Below, in pieces: positions 1-7,820 of a stretch of DNA of 64,000 nucleotides. The stretch spans positions 496,001 through 560,000 of the forward strand of contig NZ_BDCD01000002.1 of assembly GCF_001613325.1 (NCBI RefSeq), given 5' to 3'. The first letter of the stretch is position 1; each line of letters opens with the position of its first letter. The position numbers were made by a program, and so were the translations under genes. This DNA comes from Nocardia yamanashiensis NBRC 100130. Lineage in GTDB: Bacteria > Actinomycetota > Actinomycetes > Mycobacteriales > Mycobacteriaceae. The notes under the pieces are model-generated. The model made no database searches and was not told where the DNA came from. It worked only from the letters and a program-made list of their open reading frames with translations.

Positions 1-259
1 AGTGTTCGAGGATGGCGTCCGAAAGGGTTTCGCGGGCTTCGGTTTCGGCGGCTTTGGCCAGGGCGGAATCGGGTAGGCGCAGGCCGGCGAAGTCCAGCCG
101 GCCACGGCCGCGGCGGCCCAGGGCGATCTTCAACCGGCCGGGGAGCACCGTGGGGGCGGCCTTGACGAAAGCGGCGGTGAGATGGCGGCGCTGGGCGGCG
201 GTGAGGGCGCCTCCGGTGCTGGTGGCCCAGTCCCAGTCGAGTGCGGTCGATGCGGCCAC
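1..259 (-). CDS. Hypothetical protein, N-terminal part only (possibly HD-domain family)
   Basis: Partial gene running off the left edge; 86 codons are visible and no stop is reached. The chosen start is GTG at 259, six bases after a GGAG ribosome-binding site (positions 267-270 on the plus strand). The translation begins VAASTALDWDWATSTGG and contains LDFAGLRLPDSALAKAAETE, a pattern I associate with the stretch just before the metal-binding core of some HD-domain hydrolases, but the core itself lies outside the window. Codon use is strongly GC3-biased like its neighbours, which supports a real gene. It is divergent from the GlxA-like regulator. Function is uncertain. Confidence 0.6.
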   Translation of the reverse strand, partial: MAASTALDWDWATSTGGALTAAQRRHLTAAFVKAAPTVLPGRLKIALGRRGRGRLDFAGLRLPDSALAKAAETEARETLSDAILEH

Positions 260-371
260 GGTGAACTCCTTGGATCTGCGGGCGATGTCGCTGTCCAGTC
301 AATCGGCCGGGCGCGCGCCGGGCGAGTGGCACGAATGCCAGTGATGCTCGGATTCGTGCCAAACTGGGGCG

Positions 372-1319
372 GTGAGGCAGGTGACCGCGCTGGCATTGGA
401 CGGCGTCATGACGTTCGATCTGGCCTGTGCCGTGCAGGCTTTCCGGCACGGGCCGGGAAAGTTCGGGGAACCGAGCGGGTTCGAGATGCGGACCTGCGGG
501 GTACGGCCGGGGCCGGTATGGACGCCCAACGGTTTCGATCTGCGCGTCGAGGAGGGGCTGGAAGCTCTGGAAGACGCGGACATCGTCGTGGTGCCGGGCA
601 CCGGGTTGCCGACATTTCCCGTACCGGACGCCGCCCTGGACGCCCTGCGCGCCGCCGCCGAACGCGGCGCCACCATCGTGAGTATCTGCGTCGGTGCCTT
701 CGTCCTCGGCCAGGCCGGCCTGCTCGACCATCGCCCCGCCACCACCCACTGGGCCTACTGCGACGACTTCGCCGCCATGTTCCCGGCCGTGAAACTCGAC
801 CCCCACGCCCTCTACATCGACGACGGCGACATCCTCACCTCGGCCGGCCTCTCCGCCGGCCTGGACCTCTGCCTGCACATAGTCCGCCGCGAACTCGGCG
901 CGAGCGCCGCCGCCGAACTGGCCCGCTGGAACGTCGCCGCCCCACACCGCGAAGGCGGTCAGGCCCAATACATCCCGGACGCCCTCCCCACCTCCACCAC
1001 CGGCGGCCTCGCCGCCACCCTCGCCTGGGCCGCCGCCAACCCCACCGAGGCCACCTCCATCTCCGCCCTCGCCCGCCACGCCCTGATGAGCGACCGCACC
1101 TTCATCCGCCGCTTCAAACAGGAAGTAGGCACCACCCCCCGCCGCTGGCTCGAAGCCCAGCGCACCGCCCGCGCCCGCGAACTCCTCGAAACCACCGACC
1201 TCCCAATAGAAGTCGTAGCCACCCAATCCGGCTTCGGCAGCGTCACCGCCCTCCGCACCCACCTCCGAGCCGCCACCGCCACCACCCCCGCCGGCTACCG
1301 CCGCTCCCTCCGCCGTTGA
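372..1319 (+). CDS. GlxA-type transcriptional regulator (DJ-1/PfpI domain + AraC HTH)
   Basis: A 315-residue protein with an N-terminal class I glutamine-amidotransferase-like (DJ-1/PfpI) domain, roughly residues 3-165, and a C-terminal AraC/XylS double helix-turn-helix, roughly 220-312. The nucleophile-elbow region reads SICVGAFVLGQAG. The HTH shows ISALARHALMSDRTFIRRF followed later by VVATQSGFGSVTALR, typical of the two AraC HTH units. GlxA-like regulators act as cytoplasmic DNA-binding proteins; ligands are mostly unknown. Start is GTG at 372 with no strong ribosome-binding site visible. It is divergent from the partial gene to its left, which is a plausible target. Confidence 0.88.
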   Translation: MRQVTALALDGVMTFDLACAVQAFRHGPGKFGEPSGFEMRTCGVRPGPVWTPNGFDLRVEEGLEALEDADIVVVPGTGLPTFPVPDAALDALRAAAERGATIVSICVGAFVLGQAGLLDHRPATTHWAYCDDFAAMFPAVKLDPHALYIDDGDILTSAGLSAGLDLCLHIVRRELGASAAAELARWNVAAPHREGGQAQYIPDALPTSTTGGLAATLAWAAANPTEATSISALARHALMSDRTFIRRFKQEVGTTPRRWLEAQRTARARELLETTDLPIEVVATQSGFGSVTALRTHLRAATATTPAGYRRSLRR

Positions 1320-1481
1320 CCGTCAGGAGTTCATCAGCGCGGCGGTGAGGGTTTTCGCGATGCGAACTGAATGCCGCTGGGCGCGGCGCGCGCCGCGGAC
1401 TGGCAATTGATCTTGTTTCGTCTAGTCTCGGCTCCGTTGTGTGCGTGATTCCCTCCACGATCGGGACGGAGACCACTGACG

Positions 1482-2126
1482 ATGGCCGTTGCTACCAGCA
1501 CCCGGAACCAAGCGAACCTCTTCGACGATCTCGACGACGCCGTGCGGGAAATCGCCGCGGGCCGTGCGGTGATCGTGGTCGATGACGAACAGCGTGAGAA
1601 CGAAGGCGATCTGATCATGGCCGCCGAGCTGGCCACCCCGGAACTGCTGGGGTTCTTCATCCGCTACACCGGCGGCGTGGTGTGCGCGCCGATGGCCGCC
1701 GAGCGCGCGGACCGGCTGGGGCTGCCGTTGATGACCGACGGGAACGAGGACGAGAAGCAGACCGCGTTCACCGTGACCGTCGACGCGGTGGCCGGCGTGG
1801 TGTCGGGGATCAGCGCCGCCGATCGGGCCGCGACCTTCCGGGCGCTGGCGCATCCGGGCACCGTGGCGGGCGATCTGCAAAGGCCGGGGCATGTGTTCCC
1901 GTTGCGTGCGCATCCGCGGGGGCTGGCGGCCCGGCAGGGGCACACCGAGGCGAGCGTGGAGTTGCTGCGGCTGGCGGGGCTGGCGCAGGTGGCGGTGATC
2001 AGCGAGGTGTGCCACGACGACGGGTCGGTGATGCGGCTGCCGGAATTGCGCGTCTTCGCCGATACCCATGGCCTGAAACTGATTTCGATCGATCAGCTCA
2101 TCGCGCGGGGCTCCGGCACGGCATGA
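1482..2126 (+). CDS. ribB: 3,4-dihydroxy-2-butanone 4-phosphate synthase
   Basis: A 214-residue protein that converts ribulose 5-phosphate to 3,4-dihydroxy-2-butanone 4-phosphate plus formate in riboflavin synthesis. The signature acidic loop RENEGDLIMAAE (about residues 39-50) binds the metal and substrate; GISAADRAATFRAL, RPGHVFPLRA and HTEASVELLRLAGL are the other conserved blocks. It carries only the RibB domain; the GTP cyclohydrolase II domain fused in many actinobacterial RibBA proteins is absent. That suggests either a dedicated RibB or a second copy. Its stop overlaps the next start (ATGA), so it is cotranscribed with the HAD hydrolase, a possible phosphatase. Confidence 0.93.
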   Translation: MAVATSTRNQANLFDDLDDAVREIAAGRAVIVVDDEQRENEGDLIMAAELATPELLGFFIRYTGGVVCAPMAAERADRLGLPLMTDGNEDEKQTAFTVTVDAVAGVVSGISAADRAATFRALAHPGTVAGDLQRPGHVFPLRAHPRGLAARQGHTEASVELLRLAGLAQVAVISEVCHDDGSVMRLPELRVFADTHGLKLISIDQLIARGSGTA

Positions 2127-2797
2127 CCGGGGTCGTCGCAGCCGTCCTGTTCGACCTGGACGGCACACTCGCCGCGACCATGGATCCGTGGGATCGCTGC
2201 TGGTCGGATTACGCGGCCCGGCACGGCCACACCTGGACCGACGCCGACCGGCACCGCACGCACGGACACGGTGACTGGGCCGACCATCTCGCGGCGGTCT
2301 GCGGCGTCGCGGCCGACCGCGTGGTCGCCGATTGCGTGGATGCGATGGTCACGCGGATCCACGCCGGGCAGATCGAGCTGCTGCCCGGCGTGGAAGCGCT
2401 GCTGGCCACCGCGATGAACAGCACTGTGACAGGGGTGGTTTCGGCCTCTCCGCGCCGATTCGTGCACGCCGCGCTCGACCATTTCGGATTGCGTCCGGCG
2501 TTGCGCGTCGTGATCACCCGGGAGGACCAGCCCGAAACCAAACCCCATCCCGCGCCGTGGCTGCACGCGGCCGCCCGGCTCGGCGTGGAGCCGTCATCCT
2601 GTGTGGCGGTGGAGGATTCGGCCGCCGGTATCCGCTCGGCGCACGCCGCGAGCATGCGCGTGCTGGCGATCCCGAGCTGGTCGCCCTCGATGCATCCGGC
2701 CGAAGCCGACCTGGCCGACCACCTCGCCGCGGATGCCGCCCGGGCCGAGCGCTGGCTGCGCCGCCTGCTCACCGCTGCGGCTCCCGCGGTGCTCTGA
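2123..2797 (+). CDS. HAD-superfamily hydrolase (phosphatase, beta-phosphoglucomutase-like)
   Basis: A 224-residue HAD phosphatase. Motif I is LFDLDGTL at residues 9-16 with the two catalytic aspartates; motif II is in VVSASP; the motif III lysine is in ETKPHPAP; motif IV is CVAVEDSAAGIRSA. A helical cap lies between motifs I and II (class C1). The ATG start overlaps the ribB stop by four bases, so translation is coupled. The position after ribB makes a dephosphorylation step in riboflavin metabolism an attractive guess (the pathway needs a HAD phosphatase for its pyrimidine phosphate), but substrate cannot be read from sequence. Confidence 0.88.
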   Translation: MTGVVAAVLFDLDGTLAATMDPWDRCWSDYAARHGHTWTDADRHRTHGHGDWADHLAAVCGVAADRVVADCVDAMVTRIHAGQIELLPGVEALLATAMNSTVTGVVSASPRRFVHAALDHFGLRPALRVVITREDQPETKPHPAPWLHAAARLGVEPSSCVAVEDSAAGIRSAHAASMRVLAIPSWSPSMHPAEADLADHLAADAARAERWLRRLLTAAAPAVL

Positions 2798-2850
2798 TCC
2801 GGCCGCGGGAACTCGGCCCCGGCCGCGGCGCGTCGTATAGGTTGGCAAGC

Positions 2851-4356
2851 GTGTCGATGATGAAGGGCGCCAATGTTCCGGTGCCGATGAGTGCTGTTCG
2901 CGTCGAACTGGGGTGGCAGTCGGGGCCAGGGGTGCCCGATGCGGATGGGTCCGCGTTGTTGCTCGTCGGGGGGAAGGTCCGGTCCGATGGCGACTTCGTG
3001 TTCTACAACCAGCCGGTGCACAGTTCAGGGGCGGTGCGGCACGAGGGCAAGCAGCAGGGGCCGTGGGTGGTCGATGCGCTCGCCGTGGATCTGGGGCGGG
3101 TGGAGCCGCAGATCGAGACCATCGTGATCGCGGCGTCCGCGGATGGCGGGACGTTCGCGCAGTTCCGCGGGTTGTATGTGCGGGTGGTGGATGCGATGGG
3201 CGGCGTCGAGGTGGCGCGGTTCGAGCCCACCGCGGGGGTGGAGACCGCGTTCGTGCTGGGTGAGTTGTATCGCCGGCAGGGGGCGTGGAAGTTCCGGGCG
3301 GTCGGTCAGGGGTACAACACCGGGCTGGCCGGGCTGGCAACCGATTTCGGCATCTCCGTCGACGACGCGCCCGCCGCCCCGCCGCAGCAGCCGTTCACGC
3401 CGCCGCCCGCCCCGCCGCAGCCGTACACCCAGCCACCGCAGCCGACACATACTCCGCCGCAGCCCAATTACGCGCAGCCCCCGCAGCCGGCATATCCGCC
3501 GCAGCAGCCCAATTACACGCAGCCGCCGCAACCGGCGTACTCGCAGCCGCCTCAGCCGTATACCCAACCGCCCCAGCCGACGTATCCGCAGCCGCCGCAG
3601 CCATATACGCAGCCGCCGCAGCCCTTCACCCCGCCGCAGCAGGCACCGCCCCCGCCGCAGCCGTCCACTCCGGCACCCCAGCCCTTCACCCCGCCCGCAC
3701 CCCAACCCCCCACACCCCCGGTCAGCCTCACCAAGATCTCCCTGACCAAGGAAGCCCCCACCGTCTCGCTCACCAAATCCGGCGCGACCGGCGGCACCAT
3801 GCGGTTCAACCTGAACTGGACCAGCAACAAGCGCGGCCTGTTCGGCGGCCGCAAGGCGGGCAACGGCGGCATCGATCTGGATCTGTGCTGCTTCTACGAA
3901 TTGGTCAACGGCGCCATCGGTTCCGTGCGCGCCCTGGACCGCCGCTTCGGCGACCTGCACAATCCGCCGTTCATCCAGCTCGACCACGACGACCGCACCG
4001 GCTCCAGTGCGAGCGGCGAGAACATCGACATCAACCTGGATTACACCAAGTTCTTCAAGCGCATTCTCATCTTCACCTCGATCTACGAGGGCGCCCGGGA
4101 CTTCCGCGGCGTGGAGGCCACGGCCACCATGTATCCGGTCAACAGCCTGCCCATCGAATTGACGCTGGGCGGCTGCGTCGACGATTCGCGCGACGCGGTG
4201 CTGGCCACCATCGAGAACATCAACGGCGAGATGGTGGTGCGCCGCGAATGCACCTTCATCCGCCCGCCCGCCGGGCGTCCCGGCGCGGGCATCTCCGAGA
4301 TCGCCCGCCGCTACAACTGGGCCTTCGAGATCCGCGCCGGTCGCGGCAAGGACTAG
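2851..4356 (+). CDS. Two-domain TerD family protein with proline/glutamine-rich linker
   Basis: About 501 residues. Residues 1-165 form a TerD domain (KGANVPVP start, LVGGKVRSDGDFVFYNQP, later LGELYRRQGAWKFRAVGQGY). Residues about 172-290 are a repetitive linker of PQPTY / QPPQPYTQ type units. A second TerD-like domain follows (begins VSLTKISLTKEAPTVSLTKS, then MRFNLNWTS, ELTLGGCVDDSRDAVLATIE). TerD proteins are Ca2+-binding and linked to tellurite resistance and envelope stress. Start is GTG 2851, with ATG 2857 equally possible. Its stop overlaps the convergent patatin gene by four bases. No other ter genes are adjacent. Confidence 0.88.
   Translation: MSMMKGANVPVPMSAVRVELGWQSGPGVPDADGSALLLVGGKVRSDGDFVFYNQPVHSSGAVRHEGKQQGPWVVDALAVDLGRVEPQIETIVIAASADGGTFAQFRGLYVRVVDAMGGVEVARFEPTAGVETAFVLGELYRRQGAWKFRAVGQGYNTGLAGLATDFGISVDDAPAAPPQQPFTPPPAPPQPYTQPPQPTHTPPQPNYAQPPQPAYPPQQPNYTQPPQPAYSQPPQPYTQPPQPTYPQPPQPYTQPPQPFTPPQQAPPPPQPSTPAPQPFTPPAPQPPTPPVSLTKISLTKEAPTVSLTKSGATGGTMRFNLNWTSNKRGLFGGRKAGNGGIDLDLCCFYELVNGAIGSVRALDRRFGDLHNPPFIQLDHDDRTGSSASGENIDINLDYTKFFKRILIFTSIYEGARDFRGVEATATMYPVNSLPIELTLGGCVDDSRDAVLATIENINGEMVVRRECTFIRPPAGRPGAGISEIARRYNWAFEIRAGRGKD
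3364..3720 (+). repeat. Degenerate coding repeat: Pro/Gln/Tyr linker of TerD protein
   Basis: About 360 bases of tandem CCG/CAG-rich codons encode irregular units such as QPPQP, PTYPQ and PPQPYTQ. The units are imperfect at DNA level (mixture of CCGCAG, CCACAG, CCCCAG). The block joins two folded TerD domains and is likely disordered; it is a candidate region for length variation between strains. Confidence 0.85.
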
Positions 4357-5198
4357 GCCAGGGTGTCCAGGGCCGCGGCCGCCAAGGCCCGGCCCTGGGC
4401 GATGATCGGTTCGGCGCGATGGAAATCCATGGTGCCGCACACGTTCTGCGGGATCTCGATCACCAGATCCGCCGGATGCGCGGCCAGATGCTGCCGGGTC
4501 AGCGCCGCCAGCATCAGATCGATGGCGCGCTGGGCCACATCGGTGGCGCGAATGCTGGTGAGCGCCTGCGGTTGTGCGGTGGGCCGCCACCACTGCCGGA
4601 ACCAGTTGGTGCGCGGCTGCTCCCGGTCGTACACCGGATCCGGCGGTCCGGACAGATCCACGGCGATGGTGAGATCGGCGGGCCCGAGCGCCAGCGTCGC
4701 CACCACCGGCAGCGGATCGAGCACCCCGCCGTCCACCAGTACGTGCCCGTCGACCAGCACCGGCGTGATGAATCCGGGTATGGAGATCGACGCCCGGATG
4801 GCGCTGTCCAGGTCCCCGCGCTGATACCAGATCGACCGCCCCGCGCTCAGGTCCGTCGCGACCGCCAGGTACGGCATCGGCAGGTCCTCGATCCGCAGCT
4901 CCCCGAGCAGCTCCCGGATCCGGTCGAGAATCTTCGCCGCCCGGATCACCCCGGGTTCGGTGAGCGCCGGATCGAGCAGCCGCACCACCTCGAACTGCCC
5001 GAGAGTCGTTGCCCAGGAGGTGAATTCGCCGAGCCGCCCGGCCGCGTACAGCCCGCCGACCAGCGCTCCCATGGACGAGCCCGCCACCCCCGCGATCTCG
5101 TAGCCGCGCGCCTCCAGCTCCGCGATCACGCCGATGTGCGCATAGCCGCGCGCCCCACCACTGCCCAGCGCCAGATTCACCCGTTTGCCGGTCGCCAT
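4353..5198 (-). CDS. Patatin-like phospholipase
   Basis: A patatin-fold serine hydrolase of about 281 residues. The oxyanion hole is GSGGARG near the N terminus, the nucleophile motif is AGSSMGALVGGLYAAG (GxSxG), and the catalytic aspartate sits in DGGVLDPLP. These are the three elements of the Ser-Asp dyad lipases that cleave acyl chains from phospholipids. I prefer ATG 5198 (MATGKRVNLALGSGG), which places the glycine loop at the usual distance from the N terminus; ATG 5210 gives four more residues. No signal peptide is seen. It overlaps the 3' end of the TerD gene by four bases, convergently. Confidence 0.9.
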   Translation of the reverse strand: MATGKRVNLALGSGGARGYAHIGVIAELEARGYEIAGVAGSSMGALVGGLYAAGRLGEFTSWATTLGQFEVVRLLDPALTEPGVIRAAKILDRIRELLGELRIEDLPMPYLAVATDLSAGRSIWYQRGDLDSAIRASISIPGFITPVLVDGHVLVDGGVLDPLPVVATLALGPADLTIAVDLSGPPDPVYDREQPRTNWFRQWWRPTAQPQALTSIRATDVAQRAIDLMLAALTRQHLAAHPADLVIEIPQNVCGTMDFHRAEPIIAQGRALAAAALDTLA

Positions 5199-5271
5199 GC
5201 CAACAACCATAACGATGTGTCCTCACGCACGCTCCGGGCCACCACTATCGGGGAGTACTACCCTCGTCTAC

Positions 5272-6255
5272 ATGGTTGCTGATTCTTTGCAGGTTCATGT
5301 GGAGAGTGAGTTCGCCCCGCTGCGCACCGTGGTCGTCTCCCAGAGCGAATTCCGCGCCCCGGCCGACGCCGCCGTCTTCGGTCATTCGATGCCCGTGGAA
5401 CCCGGCGCGGTCGGCATTCTGGAAGCGGTGTGGGGCAAGGACTTCGGCGCGGTCTACCCCGACAAGCAGCGGAAATGGGAAGCCGAACGCGACGAACTGG
5501 CCGCCGTGCTGACCCGGCACGGCGTCGAGGTGCTGCGCCCGCGCCTGTTTACCGACGTGGAGAAGGCCGCCGCCGGCCCGACCGGCTACGCCAACTTCTT
5601 CGTCCGCGACCCCTGGTTCACGGTCGGCGATCACGTGATCGAAGGCGTCCTGCAATTCCCGCACCGCCGCATGGAGGTGCTCCCCAGCCGCCAGTTGCTG
5701 CTCGATCGCGTGATGTCGTCTGCGGCACACTATGTTTCGCTGCTGCGACCCGAGCCGGCGCCCCTCGGTCAGGCCGGTCCCGGACCGTTCCTCGAAGGCG
5801 GTGACGTCCTGGTGCTGGGCAAGCAGATCTTCGTCGGCCGCTCCGGCATGGCCACCGACGAACTCGGCATCGCCTGGCTCTCGAAGTACTTGCGGCCCTT
5901 CGGATTCACCGTCACCACCGTCCGCCTGCCCGCCCACGTCCTGCACCTGGACTGCGCCCTCGGACTGGTCCGCGACGGCCTGCTCATCGCCTGCCCCGAC
6001 CGGCTCCCCGACGGCCTCCCCGCACCCCTGCGCGACTGGGAGCGCATCGAGGTCAGCGAGGACGAGGCCGCCGCCATGGCCACCAACGGCCTGCCCATCG
6101 ACGCGCACACCTACATCACCGACCCGGAGTTCGAGCGCGTCGGCAAGGAACTCGAAAAACGCGGCGTCACAGTCGAATACATCGACTTCTCGGTATCGCG
6201 GATCTTCGGCGGCGCATTCCGCTGCTCCACCCAGCCGCTGTTACGCGCCGAATAG
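5272..6255 (+). CDS. Amidinotransferase / dimethylarginine dimethylaminohydrolase family enzyme
   Basis: A 327-residue protein of the guanidino-group-modifying (pentein) superfamily. Visible blocks are NFFVRDPWFTVGDHVIEG (substrate loop with Asp), FLEGGDVLVLGKQIFVGRSG, HVLHLDCALGLVRDGLLIAC (catalytic His), and the C-terminal GGAFRCSTQPL with the catalytic Cys. The Cys-His-acid set fits an active enzyme acting on arginine-like substrates (amidinotransfer, deimination or dimethylarginine hydrolysis). Start is ATG 5272; upstream in-frame ATGs would overlap the patatin gene's start region. It ends 15 bases inside the convergent regulator gene. The exact reaction is not determinable. Confidence 0.85.
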   Translation: MVADSLQVHVESEFAPLRTVVVSQSEFRAPADAAVFGHSMPVEPGAVGILEAVWGKDFGAVYPDKQRKWEAERDELAAVLTRHGVEVLRPRLFTDVEKAAAGPTGYANFFVRDPWFTVGDHVIEGVLQFPHRRMEVLPSRQLLLDRVMSSAAHYVSLLRPEPAPLGQAGPGPFLEGGDVLVLGKQIFVGRSGMATDELGIAWLSKYLRPFGFTVTTVRLPAHVLHLDCALGLVRDGLLIACPDRLPDGLPAPLRDWERIEVSEDEAAAMATNGLPIDAHTYITDPEFERVGKELEKRGVTVEYIDFSVSRIFGGAFRCSTQPLLRAE

Positions 6256-6990
6256 CTCCGGATCGCCGGTGCACGGCACCATCGAGTACATGTACCACTC
6301 GCGGCGCGGCATCTCGCAGCGCAGCAGGTGCGGCTGCATATCGATCCATGCGCCGTCCCCGTCGGCGGGCCGGATCCGCAGCGGCCGCCAATCCATCTCG
6401 GCGGGATCGATATCGGTCGCCCAGAACCGCTGCCAGTCCGGGGCGGGCGCACAGGCCGCGATGATCTCCTCGATGCGTTCCGGCGCGATCTGCCCGGGCC
6501 CCATGTGCCGGAACGCCTGCACCATCCGATGCGTCTCGCGCTCCCAGCTCGCGAAGACCGACCGCGCGTGCGGGCTCAGCAGGAACCATTCGAGGATATT
6601 GGCCCCGCGCCGCAGGCCCGGGAACGCGCGCCGATAGGCGGCATTGGTGGCGACCAGGTCGAAGCCCGGCGCGGTCTGGAAGCAAGCCGGATGCGGGAAG
6701 CTCTCCAGGAAGTTCAGCTCCGCCCGCGTCGGTTCCGGAATGCCGCCGGTAAGGGTGGTGAGCTCGGGTTGCAGCACCATGGCGGCGTATTCGCGATACA
6801 TGAGCGGCACGTCGAGCGCTTGGAAGAGCGCCGCCAGCGCCGTGGTGGTGGGCGGCCGGCGACCCTGCTCCAGCTTCTGGATCAGGCCCTCCGAGACGCC
6901 GGCCTTGCGAGCGAGTTCGGCACGGGTCAGGCGCAGCGTGTTCCGGCGTTCCCGGAGGTATCCCGCGATAGCCAGATGCGACTCGTCCAC
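6241..6990 (-). CDS. XRE-family regulator with MmyB-like C-terminal domain (copy 1)
   Basis: A 249-residue regulator. Residues 8-65 are a Cro/C1-type helix-turn-helix (LTRAELARKAGVSEGLIQKL). The rest is an MmyB-like ligand-binding domain, with FDLVATNAAYRRAFPGL, NILEWFLLSPHARSVFASWE and a C-terminal LRCEMPRREWYMYSMVP block. Such domains resemble PAS folds and may bind fatty-acid-like ligands. Start is GTG 6990 behind a GGAGGT site. It lies 41 bases downstream of a clear paralogue in the same orientation, so the pair is probably one operon born by duplication. It overlaps the end of the amidinotransferase gene by 15 bases. Confidence 0.87.
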   Translation of the reverse strand: MDESHLAIAGYLRERRNTLRLTRAELARKAGVSEGLIQKLEQGRRPPTTTALAALFQALDVPLMYREYAAMVLQPELTTLTGGIPEPTRAELNFLESFPHPACFQTAPGFDLVATNAAYRRAFPGLRRGANILEWFLLSPHARSVFASWERETHRMVQAFRHMGPGQIAPERIEEIIAACAPAPDWQRFWATDIDPAEMDWRPLRIRPADGDGAWIDMQPHLLRCEMPRREWYMYSMVPCTGDPELFGA

Positions 6991-7031
6991 GTACGACCTC
7001 CAGATACTGCTGAAACCACTACCGGAGAAAG

Positions 7032-7793
7032 CTAGCCGATTTTCGGAGACCGCTCGGTATGTGGAATGGCATCGGATCGCACCGGGATCATGGTGTACAA
7101 GCACCACTCCCGGCGCGGGATCTCGCAGCGCAGGATGTGCACGTGCATGGCCGTCCACTCGCCGCCCTCCGGCGGACGGATCCGGACCGGCCGGAATTGC
7201 ATCATCTCGCCGGGCAGATCGGTCGACCACAGGCGCTGCCAGTGCGGCGACGGCTCGCACATCCGGATGATCTCCTCGATGCGCTCCGGGGGCGTGATGC
7301 CGGGCGCCATATGCCGGAACGCCTGCACCAGCACGTGCACCTCGCGATCCCAGTTCTCGACCACGAGCCGTGAACGCGGGTCGTTCAGGAACCATTCGAT
7401 GATGTTGCGGCCGGGCGCCAGACCCGGAAACGCGCGCAGATAGGCCGCGTTGGCCGCGATCAGATCCATCCCGGGCGCGTGCTGATAGCAGGCCGGATGC
7501 GGCAGGCAGTCGAGCAGATCCAGCTCGGCCTCGGTCGGTTCGATGCCATTGGAGATCGCCGTCAGCTCGGGCTGCAACACGATGGCCGCGTATTCGCGAT
7601 ACACCGCCGGCACGTCCAGCGCCTGGAAGAGCGCGTGCAGCGCCGTCGAGGTCGGCGGGCGGGTGCCCTGTTCGAGCTTCTGGATCAGCGCCTCGGAAAC
7701 CCCTGCCTTGCGGGCGAGTTCGGCCCGGGTCAGACGCGCCGCCATCCGGCGTTCCCGCAGGAATCCCGCAATCGCCAGATATGCCTCGTCCAC
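7032..7793 (-). CDS. XRE-family regulator with MmyB-like C-terminal domain (copy 2)
   Basis: A 253-residue paralogue of the next gene downstream. It begins VDEAYLAIAGFLRERR, matching VDESHLAIAGYLRERR of the neighbour, and the HTH LTRAELARKAGVSEALIQKL differs from it at one position. The ligand-binding half has MDLIAANAAYLRAFPGL and NIIEWFLNDPRSRLVVENWD in the same order. Start is GTG 7793 preceded by GGAGGTAGCGGGA. The HTHs are nearly identical while the ligand-binding halves diverge more, suggesting the two may share operators but respond to different signals. That is inference. Confidence 0.87.
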   Translation of the reverse strand: MDEAYLAIAGFLRERRMAARLTRAELARKAGVSEALIQKLEQGTRPPTSTALHALFQALDVPAVYREYAAIVLQPELTAISNGIEPTEAELDLLDCLPHPACYQHAPGMDLIAANAAYLRAFPGLAPGRNIIEWFLNDPRSRLVVENWDREVHVLVQAFRHMAPGITPPERIEEIIRMCEPSPHWQRLWSTDLPGEMMQFRPVRIRPPEGGEWTAMHVHILRCEIPRREWCLYTMIPVRSDAIPHTERSPKIG

Positions 7794-7820
7794 TCCCGCT
7801 ACCTCCAGAAACGCTCCCGA

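Noticed and set aside
1320..1481. FMN riboswitch upstream of ribB
   Set aside because: The 160-base gap lacks the AGGATAT/GGGCNRGGT-type conserved elements of the FMN aptamer.
3025..5226. 733-codon minus-strand open frame over the TerD and patatin genes
   Set aside because: It runs antisense to TerD and out of frame with the patatin gene; the translation is low-complexity Arg/Gly/Leu. The true patatin frame is adjacent.
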